Assembly: GCF_000787575.1 (NCBI RefSeq)
Contig: NW_012236492.1
Location: 124,001-188,000, forward strand
Length of the DNA stretch: 64,000 nucleotides
Reading direction: 5' to 3'
Source: Acytostelium subglobosum LB1
Lineage: Eukaryota; Evosea; Eumycetozoa; Acytosteliales; Acytosteliaceae
Below are positions 1 through 10,939 of this stretch, in pieces (position 1 is the first letter of the stretch; each line of letters begins with the position of its first letter). A program made the position numbers and the translations under genes. The notes below the pieces were generated by a model. It was not told the origin of the DNA. It saw only the letters and a list, made by a program, of their open reading frames with translations, and did no database searches.

Positions 1-2
1 AT

Positions 3-479
3 GACAATGATTTCGTCAGCATGACCATCCGTGGAATCATATCGATGGGTGCATGCCCCGTTATGTTCAAGGAGGGTGAGGGTCTCTTCAACTTGTCACC
101 TGTGGACTGGGTCAGCTCATCAATCGTTGGACTCTCACTGCAGGCGGACCTGTATAACGAAGCTGGCAAGAGCAAGCCAAACGTGTTCCACATGGTCAAT
201 GAGACATCGGTATCACTAGATGATGTGTGCAGCGCCATTCAACCACCATTGGAGCGATGTTCCTTCGTTCAATGGAGAGACAAGTTGGATGCACAGATGG
301 ACAATCCATTATATCCACTTAGGATGGCTTATAGAAATGGATTTGGTGGATATGGTAAATTCAAGAATCCAACGACCAGCTCCAACTTGGATCTTATCAA
401 CATGCCCAAGTGTCCATACATCACTGATGAAATGTTGGCCAAGAATATCCAACATTTAATGTCCAATTTGAATAAATAA
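3..479 (+). CDS. C-terminal end of a polyketide synthase-type thioester reductase (partial)
   Basis: The frame is open to the left edge, so only the last 158 residues are present; the first ATG in view is internal. The protein reads like the end of a NAD(P)-dependent thioester-reductase (NAD_binding_4) domain: a segment LSPVDWVSSSIVGLSL, the typical substrate-side helix of this family, followed by FHMVNE and a C-terminal WRDKLD helix and PLYPL stretch. In dictyostelids such domains close large type I polyketide synthases and release the acyl chain as an aldehyde or alcohol; that it is the tail of a PKS rather than a free-standing reductase is inference, because the KS/AT part lies outside the window. 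It converges on a short-chain dehydrogenase gene 90 bp away. Confidence 0.72.
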   Translation, partial: DNDFVSMTIRGIISMGACPVMFKEGEGLFNLSPVDWVSSSIVGLSLQADLYNEAGKSKPNVFHMVNETSVSLDDVCSAIQPPLERCSFVQWRDKLDAQMDNPLYPLRMAYRNGFGGYGKFKNPTTSSNLDLINMPKCPYITDEMLAKNIQHLMSNLNK

Positions 480-567
480 ATATATAGATTTGTATAACTT
501 ATTTTTTTATTGTTTGATAGGATTGAATTGATTGAGTGAGAGAGTGATTGGGACCATTCCTTTAGAT

Positions 568-1425
568 TTATAAGTCATCACGGTTGGTTGTGGAGGTGAT
601 TGGGTTCCAGGTTGCCAGATCCTTCAACCAGCTCTCAGCCTTGAGCTTTGCCAAAAAGTTGGAATCCTCACCAATGTAGATGTGAAGTGGCAGGGCGGTA
701 TTGTCAACGACCAACTTGAATACAATGTTGGCCAACTTGGCAGGATCACCCTTGGTGAAATCAGCAAGGCTCTTGGTGGCCTGCTCCTTGTGGAATGGTT
801 GGTAATCATCGATTGACTGAGCGGCCACTCTAAACTTGGATCCAGAGTAGATATCAGTGTTGAATCCACCTGGGTTGACTGTGAGCACCTTGATTCCAAA
901 TGGTTTCATCTCCTCAGCCAGGCTCTCAGTGGCAACTTCCAAAGCAGCCTTGGATGCAGAGTAGGCGCCGTAAGCAGGTAGTCCAAAGTTGGCCATTATC
1001 GAGGTCACATTGATAATATAGCCACTACGCTTGGCACGCAAGATAGGTGTGATGGCACGGATGACAGCAAGTGGTGCATAAAAGTTGACTGCAAAGTTGT
1101 CCTTGATGTCATTGATGGACAACTCCTCGATCACACCGGAGAGACCATAGCCAGGATTGTTAAGTACAATGTCGATGGTACCGAATCTGGCAGTGGTCTG
1201 GCGAACGGATGATTGGATACTGGACTCATCCAGGAGGTCGACTTGGAGAGCAAGGAATGATTCGGAGTCTGGGCCAAAGATATCGTTGAGGGCTTTCTTG
1301 TCTCTGGATGTGGCGGCCACCTTTTGTCCATTATTCAACAAAGTTTGGACCAAGGCCTTTCCAAGGCCCGTTGAGCAACCAGTAATATACCAGACGTTGA
1401 CAGATGAGTTGGATGAAGTAGACAT
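568..1425 (-). CDS. Short-chain dehydrogenase/reductase (SDR)
   Basis: A single-exon 285-aa protein, the usual length for a classical SDR. The Rossmann nucleotide-binding motif TGCSTGLG lies at about residues 15-22, followed by the catalytic Tyr/Lys pair YSASK near residue 155 with the upstream Ser in VTSIM. The usual NNAG structural motif is NNPG here (NNPGYG). The family reduces or oxidises alcohols, ketones or steroids with NAD(P)H; the closest style is the 17-beta-HSD-like or 'oxidoreductase YusZ-like' group. The substrate is unknown. It lies convergent to a polyketide-synthase reductase tail, which makes a tailoring role possible but unproven. No signal peptide is seen, so it is probably cytosolic. 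Confidence 0.9.
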   Translation of the reverse strand: MSTSSNSSVNVWYITGCSTGLGKALVQTLLNNGQKVAATSRDKKALNDIFGPDSESFLALQVDLLDESSIQSSVRQTTARFGTIDIVLNNPGYGLSGVIEELSINDIKDNFAVNFYAPLAVIRAITPILRAKRSGYIINVTSIMANFGLPAYGAYSASKAALEVATESLAEEMKPFGIKVLTVNPGGFNTDIYSGSKFRVAAQSIDDYQPFHKEQATKSLADFTKGDPAKLANIVFKLVVDNTALPLHIYIGEDSNFLAKLKAESWLKDLATWNPITSTTNRDDL

Positions 1426-2327
1426 TATTTTGTAGATTGATTGAGTATTATAATAATTGAATATTTGATTTAATGGATCAACTTGATTGTTGTTGCTTTA
1501 ATTGTTTTGATTGATTGTTATGTTTATGATGTTTGATAATGAAATGGATCCTTAGTTTAAATAGTTGTCCATTCCTTTGGTTGATGGACAAGTGATTGAG
1601 GGTTCTCCCAAGTGTCACAACTCACCTTTTCCTTTGGTAAAAACAATGGCGAACAACACTACCGAAGCATGTCACCCCTCTCATCACAAACCAAGAGGTG
1701 TGTGAGAGATATGAACCAAGTGGGGTGTTTTGTCTTTGTTGGACTAAAAAAGGAAACAAAAGAATGAACCTACCGAAACATAGACTGGTTCTCAACAAGA
1801 GAGAGAATTAACCTACCGAACGATCTGATGATCTACAGAATCAATGATTGTATACACTTTGGTTGCACGTGGTAGGTGTTGGTCATCTCGCAAAGCAAAG
1901 AGAGAAGTTCAGTTTCAGAGGAACTTCTGAGGACTTACTTACTTTTTACTCAAGGGTTGAATGTAGATGATCTAGTCCACTAGTGAGGACAATTCTTGTA
2001 AATAATCGATCGTTAACGATGAGTAAATGGATGTTGTTGATATGATAGATTAATTGATTGTGTAAAACTATTGATCACTTAATTGTTGATGGCCCTCTAT
2101 TTGTTTGAAGTTCAAGTAAAAAATCATCTTCAAACAGGTGTGGGCTCGCGAATGGAAGATCTCTCTCTGAGTTCACTTTGACTTGAAAAGGTTGAGATAC
2201 AAATAAGAACATATATATGTATATAAAAAAGGATAGAACAATATATATAGAATAGATAGAATATATAGAATAGATTAGATATAGATATAGTTATAAGGGG
2301 ATATAGATAAACAAGAAAAGACAAGAA
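1426..2327. other. Divergent intergenic region between SDR and pelota genes
   Basis: No credible gene. It is the shared upstream region of two divergent genes. The 11-mer AACCTACCGAA occurs twice (1767-1777 and 1810-1820), and a related CTACCGAA is at 1659-1666, so a regulatory repeat is possible. The last 150 bp before pelota are extremely AT-rich with TATA-like runs. Confidence 0.5.
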
Positions 2328-3756
2328 ATGAAATTGTTAAAGAAATATATTGAAAAGGATATGAGTGGCAAGGTCAAGCTACAGATAGATGAAGAGGAGG
2401 ACTTTTGGAATATATATAACCTCATCTCTGTGGGTGATAGACTCATGTCCACCACCATTAGAAAGGTACAAAAGGAGACGGCCACTGGCTCAGTGTCAAG
2501 CGAACGTCAGAGAGTCACCATTACAATCACCGTGCAAAAGATCGATTATGAACCGTCAAGTCAGTTGCTACGTATATCAGGTCCAGTCAGCGAGGAGAAT
2601 CGTCTCGTGAAGCTGGGCGCATATCATACCATCGACCTCGAGGTCAACAGAGACTTTACATTGTTCAAGGACGAGTGGGACACTGTGTCGCTCGACCTGG
2701 TCAAGTCAGCGTCAGACATCTCGCAGCGTGCCGACGTCGCTGCGCTCATCATGAGTGAGGGTCTTGGTCATCTGTGTCTCATCACTCCCTCCATGACCGT
2801 TGTCAAGGCTCGCATCGATGTCCCAGTGCCAAGAAAGGGACGTTCATCCAACGACACACATCAGAAAGGTTTGGAGAACTTCTTCAATCTCCTGTTACAA
2901 TCTATACTGCGTACCATCAACTTTAGTGTTGTCAAGTGCTTTATCATTGCATCGCCAGCATTTGTTAAAGTATGTACCAGTGAGCGAGCGAGCGAGCGAG
3001 CATGGTCCACATAACTAACATTCCCTCAATAATAACAGGATAAGTTCTATCAATATATGATGGAGCAGGCAAACAAGAATGAGACATATAAGGATATCAA
3101 GGTGAATAAGGCAAAGTTCATTCTGGCTCATTCGTCATCAGGTCACAGATATTCATTGAAGGAGGTGCTGTCAGACCCAGCCATTCAACAGCAATTGGCA
3201 AACACCAAGGCTGCCAGTGAGATAAAGACACTGAATGCCTTCTATGACATGCTAAAGAAGGATCCAAACAGAGCCTTCTACGGCTTTGATCACGTCAAGA
3301 AGGCAAACGATCGACTGGCCATTGAAACACTACTTGTCACTGATGACTTCTTCAGAGGCAAGGATATTGTTACAAGGAGAAAGTATGTTGATTTGGTTCA
3401 ATCTGTCAAGGATAACAATGGCGAGGTCAGGATGTTCTCTGGACAACATGTAACAGGCGAGCGTATGTATAATGGAGATGGAAATGTAGGTGAGTTGAGA
3501 ATGTTGGACTGACATTGCTGTTTGTTTTATAGAACTATCAAAGCTGTCTGGAATAGCAGCCATTCTGCGATGTCCAATGGAGTTGGAGGATGAGGAGGAG
3601 GAGTATCATGCAGAGAATGAGGATGATGATGAGGATGAGGATGAAGAAGACGAAGGAACCTCCTCTAAGCAGGAGGGTCATGGTGACTACGACGATGAGG
3701 ATGACGATGACAACGATGCACAAGATGCTGGTGACGATTTTGAGGACATTCAATAA
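2328..3756 (+). CDS. pelo: Pelota/Dom34, ribosome-rescue factor
   Basis: Three exons: 2328-2969, 3039-3489 and 3533-3756; introns of 69 and 43 bp with GT/AG ends. The 438-aa product follows eukaryotic Pelota closely: start MKLLKKYIEKDMSGKVKLQ, then VGDRLMSTTIRKVQ and GAYHTIDLE in domain A, ADVAALIMSEGL and TPSMTVVKARIDVPVPRK in domain B, and HASSGHRYSLKE-like residues with DTLLVTDDFFR in domain C. Pelota with Hbs1 binds the empty A site of stalled ribosomes and triggers subunit splitting, no-go and non-stop decay. The family is about 385 aa; this one carries an extra C-terminal tail of some 60 residues dominated by Asp and Glu. It converges on GPATCH1 with 124 bp between stops. Confidence 0.96.
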
Positions 3757-3879
3757 ACGACACGGTGGCATGACTGACACGGTGGCATGTACATTGTAAA
3801 CATGTAATGGTGAAGTAGGTACATTTTGGATCATGGTCCATCCAGGACCCAAGATGGTTTATTTGAGTGTGGCTACACG

Positions 3880-6543
3880 CTAAGCCTTGCTAGCTGATCG
3901 CTTGTCTCCGGAGGAAGCCTCCTTCTTCTCCCTCTCGCGTCGCTTCTCCTTCTTCCTCTCTTTCTTCTCACGCTTCTTTTCCTTCTTTCTTTTCTTCTTT
4001 TCTTTCCTCCTTCTTCGTTTCTCTTCGTCGTCACTATCGCTACTGTCACTGTCACTACTGTCTGATTCATCGCTGTATTGTGACAGATATGACTTGATGT
4101 TCTCCACCCATTTATCACTATCCTTCTTCTTTGTCCTGTCCTTGTCCTTTGTTTTGCTATTGGACTTTACATCACGCTCATCCTTCTTGTTCTTTTCCAG
4201 TGGTGTTGATGGAGGAGTTGGTCCAACTATTGAAGTAATCGGTTGATAAGGCTTGACTTCGATTACCTTATAGTATGTTGGTTCAGTTGATGGCTGAGGA
4301 GTTGGTGGAGGTGGTGGAGGAAGGTGAGGTAGTGTAGGTGGTGGAGTAGGAAGAGGAATAGGTATTGATTGGGCAGGAGTATTGATTGATGGAGTGGTTT
4401 GTCCCGCTGGAATGAAAGGTTGCATCTTTCTTTGAGTGAATGCTTCCTTGACTGTTTGATTGACAAATGCAGAGAATGGATCGGATTCATCCTCATCTTC
4501 GACTATATTTTGGTGTTGTTGTTGTTGTACAGGAGTTGTTTGAATTGGTGTCAATATCATGTTGTGGCTATTATTGTTGTTATTGTTGGTGTTGTTGGTA
4601 TTGGCAATTGAGGAGAATGGTTGTAGTGGAGGAAGTGGCTCATCTGTTGTTTTGGACAATGAGGAGAAAGGATCATAGTTTGATTGATCGTCGTCGGTTT
4701 GCTCTTCTGTGACATCATTGCTTTCAAAGATTGCTTTGAACAGGTCCAAAGAAGGTCTCTTTGCCTCTGTGAATGAGAACTCGACAAATGGGTTGAGGTT
4801 GGTAGCATCAGAGATGGATGGATGCTCAGGCTCATAAGGTGGAGATGACGCATTGTTGTCCTCTTCCTCCTGTGTAGCCGTCGGCGGATCTGTTGGGAAA
4901 TCGATCTGAATGTTCAGCTTGGTGAGCCAGTCCACCTCCTTCTTTGGCTCAACCGTCATTCCCTTGTAAGGATTCTCGACACCCATTCTCTTGCAAAGCA
5001 ATGGGGCCGGATACCAATCCTGTACGACACGTGTAGGTCTCTGCTTCTTCTTGAATGGCACGACAGGCTCTGCAGCCTTCAAACGTGACTTACCATCGCC
5101 TTCGGACTCGAATCGACTTGCAAATGCTTGTTGAAGTGACTTTAAAGCATCGCTTTGTTTGGCCAATGCAGGTGCTGGAGAGGTTGGTCCAGCAGGTGGC
5201 GACGACGATGATTGATACATGTCCAGGTTCTTGGTGGGCTTGGGTGGTGCTGATGGCAAAACGCGCTCATTGAGCATGATTGACCGTTGAGTTGGTGTGA
5301 TGTTGACCATATGCAGTGGCTTGTGTGTTATCGACCTGTCCAATGGCTTGTCGTACTTGTGGCGGATATCAAAGTTCGTGGGGACTTTGGGAGGTTCGTA
5401 CCATTTGATGTCCAAAGTGGTGTGCGATGCGACTACAAAGTTCTTGAGCGGCAGTGAGCCGTCTGAGCAACGTCGCAGACGAGCAGACCCATCATCAGGC
5501 TTAAGAAACTCGAGAATCTCATTGTTGCCAGATGATGATGAGGATGATGCTGGACGTCTTCGTCCACCAAGATGGCTGTCATATATATCCTTTGAACCAG
5601 AGTCATAGACGTCCGTGTCATCAATAGAGTGCTCGCTACCAAATAGAATGCGACTACCTGTCGTGTCGGCGGTCGGCCCGCCAGCGGCATTCATTCGCAT
5701 CTGTCTAACCTCATCCGAGGGAGTGAAACCAACACCATAGTGATCATTCTTTGGTGTGTAGTCTACAATCTTTGGATACTCCTTGCCATATTCCACCTGT
5801 ACCAACTGCTCCTCCTCTTCATCATCTTGCTCATCATCATGCATGAACTGACCTGCATCATCATTATCAATGATCATTGTATGTCTCTGCTTGGGCTTTG
5901 GCACCTTCTTCTTGTAGACCTTTGTAATGACTCGTGTCTGGCCTTCCTTCCATCCCATCTTCTTCAACAATCTCAAACCAATTGGGTCCTTTGTTGGCTC
6001 GACAATATCCTTGAACACTGATTTGAATATACTATATGTTTGAGTGAGTTAGATATGTGAACAACACGGCGCCGTGTCGATCAAAGAGGTATGTACATAC
6101 CCATCAGAAATACTATCGATGGCACTAGTTGGTCGACCTTCTGATGTTAGATCATAGTCCTGCTTTGTGGTCAACTCTTTGGCCATGTTGCTGATGTCCT
6201 CATCGTCCATAAAGTCCTGTGCAGAGTATTGTCTATGTGTAGTCCTCTCGTCTCTTGATGACTTGAATGTTGATGGAGTGAAGCCCTCCTTTGAGCCGAC
6301 AGTGTTGAAGTAGCCAGCAGAGAAACCACCTGTGAATGCTCCATGAAATCGTTTGCGACCTCTCTCATCAGTGACCTCTTGTTTATGTATTGGCAAGTAT
6401 CTATTTGATGTCCTCGTCGTCGTTGTTGTCTTCTCATCCTTAACCTCTATTGGTGAGCCAAATAAGAATGACAGGTCACCTCCTCCTCCTCTGCCCTCAT
6501 CATTCGCTTCATAATCATTCTTCCTTTTCTTATAGTTATTCAT
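3880..6543 (-). CDS. gpatch1: G-patch domain protein GPATCH1
   Basis: Two exons on the minus strand: 6101-6543 and 3880-6031, with a 69-bp intron; 864 aa. The N-terminal DUF1604 signature is clear: RKRFHGAFTGGFSAGYFNTV near residue 62, then the G-patch IGLRLLKKMGWKEGQ near residue 165. The middle is rich in Asn, Gln and Pro, and the C-terminus is a Ser/Asp block followed by a long Lys/Arg/Glu tract. GPATCH1 is a nuclear spliceosome-associated factor; G-patches activate DEAH-box helicases (DHX35 in animals). The helicase partner here is inferred from the family. Everything from the intron to the stop is one frame, with no damage. Confidence 0.93.
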
Positions 6544-6736
6544 TCATTCATTATATATGTATGTATGTATGTATGAATGAATGAAAGAGTGTGAAGTACA
6601 CCTACTCATGATTGTTCGTGAATGGGTGAATGACAAATTTCATTGAAGGGTGGAGGTGGGATTATCCCACCACAAGTTGATTTAATAATAATAATTAATA
6701 TTACAGACTATTGAATAAAGAAGTGTAGTTAATTGA

Positions 6737-7069
6737 TTATCCAACAATCGCTTGTGCCTTGACATCAGCCTTTAGGATATTCAATATGTTCAGATTGATA
6801 CATGCTTGAATCTTGAGAATGTAGTTTGGATCAGTTGGATCGAAAGTACATAGACGAGGTGTTTGACTAGGTGGCAGGTCGTGTCCAGTCGTAGTTGGTG
6901 CTGTCAGGAAGGCATCACTAACTTGTTCTTCACAATGCTATTTATTGAATGTTCAAATATTAGATTACAAAAATAAAAAATAAACAAATACTATGAGAGT
7001 ACTTACAACAACTATGGACATCATCATAATGATGGCTACGAGTAATAGGATAACCTTAGTAGTAGACAT
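6737..7069 (-). CDS. Small secreted protein of unknown function
   Basis: Too short for a standard ORF cut-off. Two exons, 7007-7069 and 6737-6937, joined by a 69-bp intron (GTAAGT...TAG, phase 0), give 87 aa. Residues 1-21 (MSTTKVILLLVAIIMMMSIVV) form a strong signal peptide that coincides exactly with exon 1. The mature part begins HCEEQVSDAF, contains three cysteines, and ends with an Ile/Leu/Ala-rich segment. The ATG is preceded by an AT-rich promoter, and frame, splice sites and signal peptide all agree. I recognise no family. An extracellular or vesicle-lumen role is inferred from the signal peptide only. Confidence 0.7.
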
Positions 7070-7562
7070 TATTGTAGTTTAGTTTAGTTTTAAATATTAT
7101 AAATATGTTTATATTGTTTGATAGAGTTGATCAAGTTATCCTATTTATAACTTACTTCTTCACACTTACATAAATTCATACGTATTATATTAGAGGTAGA
7201 GTATGTGGATATTTTAAAATGGTCAGAGGTGATGTTGATGATGATGACAACGTCAGTCAGACAATCTTAAATTATAATCGATCTCACCGATAACTTATCC
7301 AGACGATGGATAGATAGTCCAAAGCACGTATTCAAACAAATTTAATCAACATTCCTGTGACAACTGATTCATTGAAGTCACTCTTTGTCTACTCAATCAC
7401 TCTCTCTCTCAATCAGTCAATCAAATCATTCATTCATTATGTAGAGGTATGTCGGGAATATCCATTATCCACACCCACCCACTACCTGATATATATTTAT
7501 ATATACTTCTAAGCAAACTAACAACTGAATTTAATCAATGATGTGTTGGATTATTATTTAGG

Positions 7563-7609
<47 letters not shown>

Positions 7610-7921
7610 GTCAGAAGAGATTGATGACAATTCAACTTAACTTTATGAAAGATATCACGTTGTTATTATTTGTATAATTCTATCCATGATGACACTGTAA
7701 TCATCAGCTGAAGGGCACCCGTCATCAATCTTCATCAAACTTCCCCCATCACACACACTCATACACACAAACCCACCGTTCATTCGTCTAGTGTGTGGTC
7801 CATTGAACTTCTTAATAATATAGTTAACAATAATAATAAATTAAACAATACTAATAATAAATATATATTGTACTATTAATAATAGATGGTAATAGTCAAC
7901 CGATTAGAGATTCATACAAGA
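7070..7921. other. Intergenic region with (GAT)n microsatellite
   Basis: No gene seen. It is AT-rich and holds the 15-unit GAT repeat at 7564-7608, which on its own could be read as poly-Asp or poly-Met but is not inside any plausible exon. The right part, 7800-7900, is a run of AT with no motif I can name. Confidence 0.5.
7564..7608 (+). repeat. (GAT)15 microsatellite
   Basis: Fifteen uninterrupted GAT units in non-coding DNA, read directly from the sequence. Confidence 0.97.
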
Positions 7922-8384
7922 TGGAACAAGTCTTTCCGGATCTAGTGATCCAGCGGATTGTTCGCTATCTGTTGTTTAGCGAGTGGACAATACCGAGCGC
8001 ACAAATGGAGGCAGGTTGACACTTTACAACAACAATGTCAAGCTGCCACTTGCTTTGGTCATCTCCACCCTCCACAGGATACTGTCCACCACGGATATTG
8101 CAATCGACTGCACACCATTGTGTTATCACTTACCGGCAGACAATGAATCTCCAGCGAGGTGTCACCACCAAATGGTCTCTCTGGAGGGCGTTGCAAACGA
8201 TCGACCAGATCAATCATGATACCTCAGGCATATATTGTCAGAGAAGATCATCAAATGATTGTTCGACTGTAGCGAGGATGCAGGCCTGATCCAAGCCCAT
8301 CCAACAACCGTGAACAAAAGCCATGACTACCTACGAATTGTGGACCATTCGTATAACAAGAGTGTTTTCATCAAGATTGAGTAA
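7922..8384 (+). pseudogene. Relic of an F-box-like dictyostelid gene
   Basis: A 32-residue start, with PDLVIQRIVRYLLF at residues 6-19, looks like the beginning of the F-box-like 'LP.LI..I..YL' helix used in dictyostelid FNIP and F-box repeat proteins, then meets a stop. A second frame continues with LTLYNNNVKLPLALVISTLH (compare 'LALVCK..H'), and a third with KSHDYLRIVDHSYNKSVF ending at 8384. At least two frame changes separate the parts. The family assignment rests on the look of the sequence and is weak; a chance set of ORFs cannot be excluded. Confidence 0.35.
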
Positions 8385-8876
8385 AGGACCATGCCATCCT
8401 CATGTTGTTCATAGTATATTCCCTTCCATGAGTCGATGGTCTGCCCTTCCAGCTATTTGTATATATATCGGTCAACACCGATGAGAAGTAATTGCTCGAG
8501 GACAAGAATACATCAACAAAGAAGAGTCGTACGACAACCACTACAACTACAACATAAATAAAGAAACAAACAATTCAATGCTGTTGTTGGTTAAGATTAA
8601 GATTGATGTTCATCAATGTTTACAACCACATTATAAATCAAATATCCAAAATTCGTATTGTTGGGTTGGTGTTGGCCTTGGAAAGCCCCAACCCCATAAA
8701 TGGACCATCCACCCAACCTTATTGTTATTACAAAATCGTCTTCATCCCTACAATGGTTCCAATAATACCTCTACCTCCCATCAATATCTATCTATCTGTC
8801 AAAGCAATCAATTCCTCCTCAATCAAACAATCACTATTGTCAAACAATCAATCATATCAATCAATCAAACAATTAC
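8385..8876. other. Upstream region of the ArfGAP gene
   Basis: Two overlapping ORFs of about 100 codons lie here in different frames, but their composition follows CAATCAAT repeats and neither has a supporting motif, so I treat the stretch as 5' non-coding. It ends in Asn/Gln-type repeats immediately before the ATG of the ArfGAP gene. Confidence 0.45.
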
Positions 8877-10939
8877 ATGTCAATGAATGAACATAAACGA
8901 ACATTCTCATCACCTTTTCATAATATAACAAATGCCTACAAGTCATTGACACATGGCGGTGGTAGCCAGAGTAGTAGATTTGTCTCTAGAGGTCGTTCAA
9001 TGAAGGACTCCAATACACCACCTCCAACACTAGTCCGACAACACTCTTTAATGAACTTACCAAATCACTCGACTACCTCACCTAGCCACTCACCTCATCA
9101 TCCAAAGACACCATTATCACACTCTGAGGGTATTAAACCATCAGTGTCCGCACCGACATCACCAAGTATCCTAAACAGGACATTGTCAAATACATCAGAT
9201 TTGAATGAGACATCTCCTTCAGGTATTCCAGGATCACCCACCACAACCAATGGAAGGCCTACAATTAGTAGGAAAGACTTAAGTCTAGCCAAGAAGCATT
9301 TAAAGAAGAATCTAATTGTTACAAAGAAGTCATTAACTGTTGTGAACAATGATAGTAAGTTTTAAGTTGATTGATTGTTTTTAATGATTAAATGAACGAT
9401 TGAACTAATATTGTAAGGTGATCTTTATAGACTCTACAACATTGGAGTCACCAGAAAAGTCTGGAAATATGTATATGTTGAATGTAGGAGTACAATATGG
9501 ACCAGTGTCCACTTCACCATCACAATGGACCAAACTATATTGCATCCTAAAGGAATGTTCCATTCTGATTTATAACAATCAAGAAGTCAGTATTCAATCA
9601 AACAATCATCAGAGAAACTCACTCACCAATTCATTCATTCACTCAATCAGGATTCCAAGGTCATTGAGACCATTAAGTTAGACCATCGAGGATCTATCAA
9701 TGAACAGGATTCAAAGAATCGTTGTTTCCAGGTCATTTCATACAATGATACCAGGTCATTCACAAGATACTTCACACTGATTGACAACGAAGAGTATGAA
9801 TACTTCTCATGGATTGTATCACTTAGAGGAAGTGTATTCTACCTCAAGTCTATTCATTCTCCTCCTTCAATCAATCAACATCAACCTGTAAGTATCTTTC
9901 AATCATTTTGATTTGGTTAGATTGACTAACTAACTATAACTTCAAGGTGCATCAGCCCACGACCAAAACAACATCAAGTGTCTTAGGTTGGAAGATGGGA
10001 AAGGTCAATCCAAGTGATGAGAAGAGGGTTGTACAAACAGAGATTGGAAGCAAGATTAATAGTGGATATAGTGCAGATGAGTTGATTGGCGCAAGGAAGG
10101 GTGTACTTGGATTGGAGAGTAGGAAGTTGTTGACAAAGTGGAAGCCAAGATGGGTGGTGCTCAGTACTGAATCATTGACAGTATTCAAGACAGAACAAGA
10201 AGAGAAATCAAAGCTAGTCAAACCAATACTATCATTCATGATAATGTTCTGTTCGGCCAAGGTTGTATCAACTAAAGATCGATACACATTCGATGTGATG
10301 ACCAACACTGATAAGTCAGTACGCTTCTCCTGTCCATCGGGTAGTTCAATGCTCGGATGGATCACATCAATCCAAAACGCTCAATCATCAGCCATGGCAT
10401 CATACCTCCAATATGAGTTCTCCCCTTCTGCCACCCCCTCAACATCAACTTCATCAACATCCACAACATCAGATCAATCAACATCATTGTTGGGTGAGTC
10501 ACAAGGATTGATGGACTCATTGTTGGCCAACCCTGGAAATAAGTACTGTGCAGACTGTACAGCAGCCAATCCCTTGTGGGCCAGTATCAATCTTGGCATA
10601 TTCCTGTGTATACAGTGTTCTGGAATACATAGAAGTCTGGGTGTACAGCTGTCGAAGGTACGCTCAGTTACAATGGATAAATGGGAACCTTCAACTCTCA
10701 ACTTCTTCCAAACAATGGGCAACAGTAGATCAAACTCAATATGGGAGCATAGTATACCATTCGACAGATCAAAGCCTCAACCTAATGATTCAATGGATGT
10801 AAGAGAGAAATTCATAAGAGATAAATATCAGCTTCGTTTATTCATGGAAAGGAAACCTATTAGTGGCACCGGAGTTGGTAGTGGACAACAACAACCGTCA
10901 TCGTCGACACGCAAGATGATCACGGTCATAGCAAGATAA
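8877..10939 (+). CDS. ArfGAP protein with two PH domains
   Basis: Four exons: 8877-9354, 9431-9585, 9651-9887 and 9947-10939; about 620 aa. Residues 1-160 are a Ser/Thr/Pro-rich disordered region. A first PH domain is spread over exons 2-3 (GPVSTSPSQWTKLYCILKE ... EYEYFSWIVSL), a second is in exon 4 (KGVLGLESRKLLTKWKPRWV ... LGWITSIQNA), and an ArfGAP zinc finger follows (CADCTAANPLWASINLGIFL then CIQC), with the arginine finger in GIHRSLG. The protein should promote GTP hydrolysis by Arf at phosphoinositide-bearing membranes. ACAP-type ArfGAPs usually carry a BAR domain; none is seen here. The donor of intron 2 is GTCAGT, a little unusual. Confidence 0.88.

Noticed and set aside
8578-8890. 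Two overlapping ORFs of about 100 codons upstream of the ArfGAP gene
   Set aside because: Composition follows CAATCAAT repeats, frames overlap each other, and the ArfGAP ATG lies at their end.
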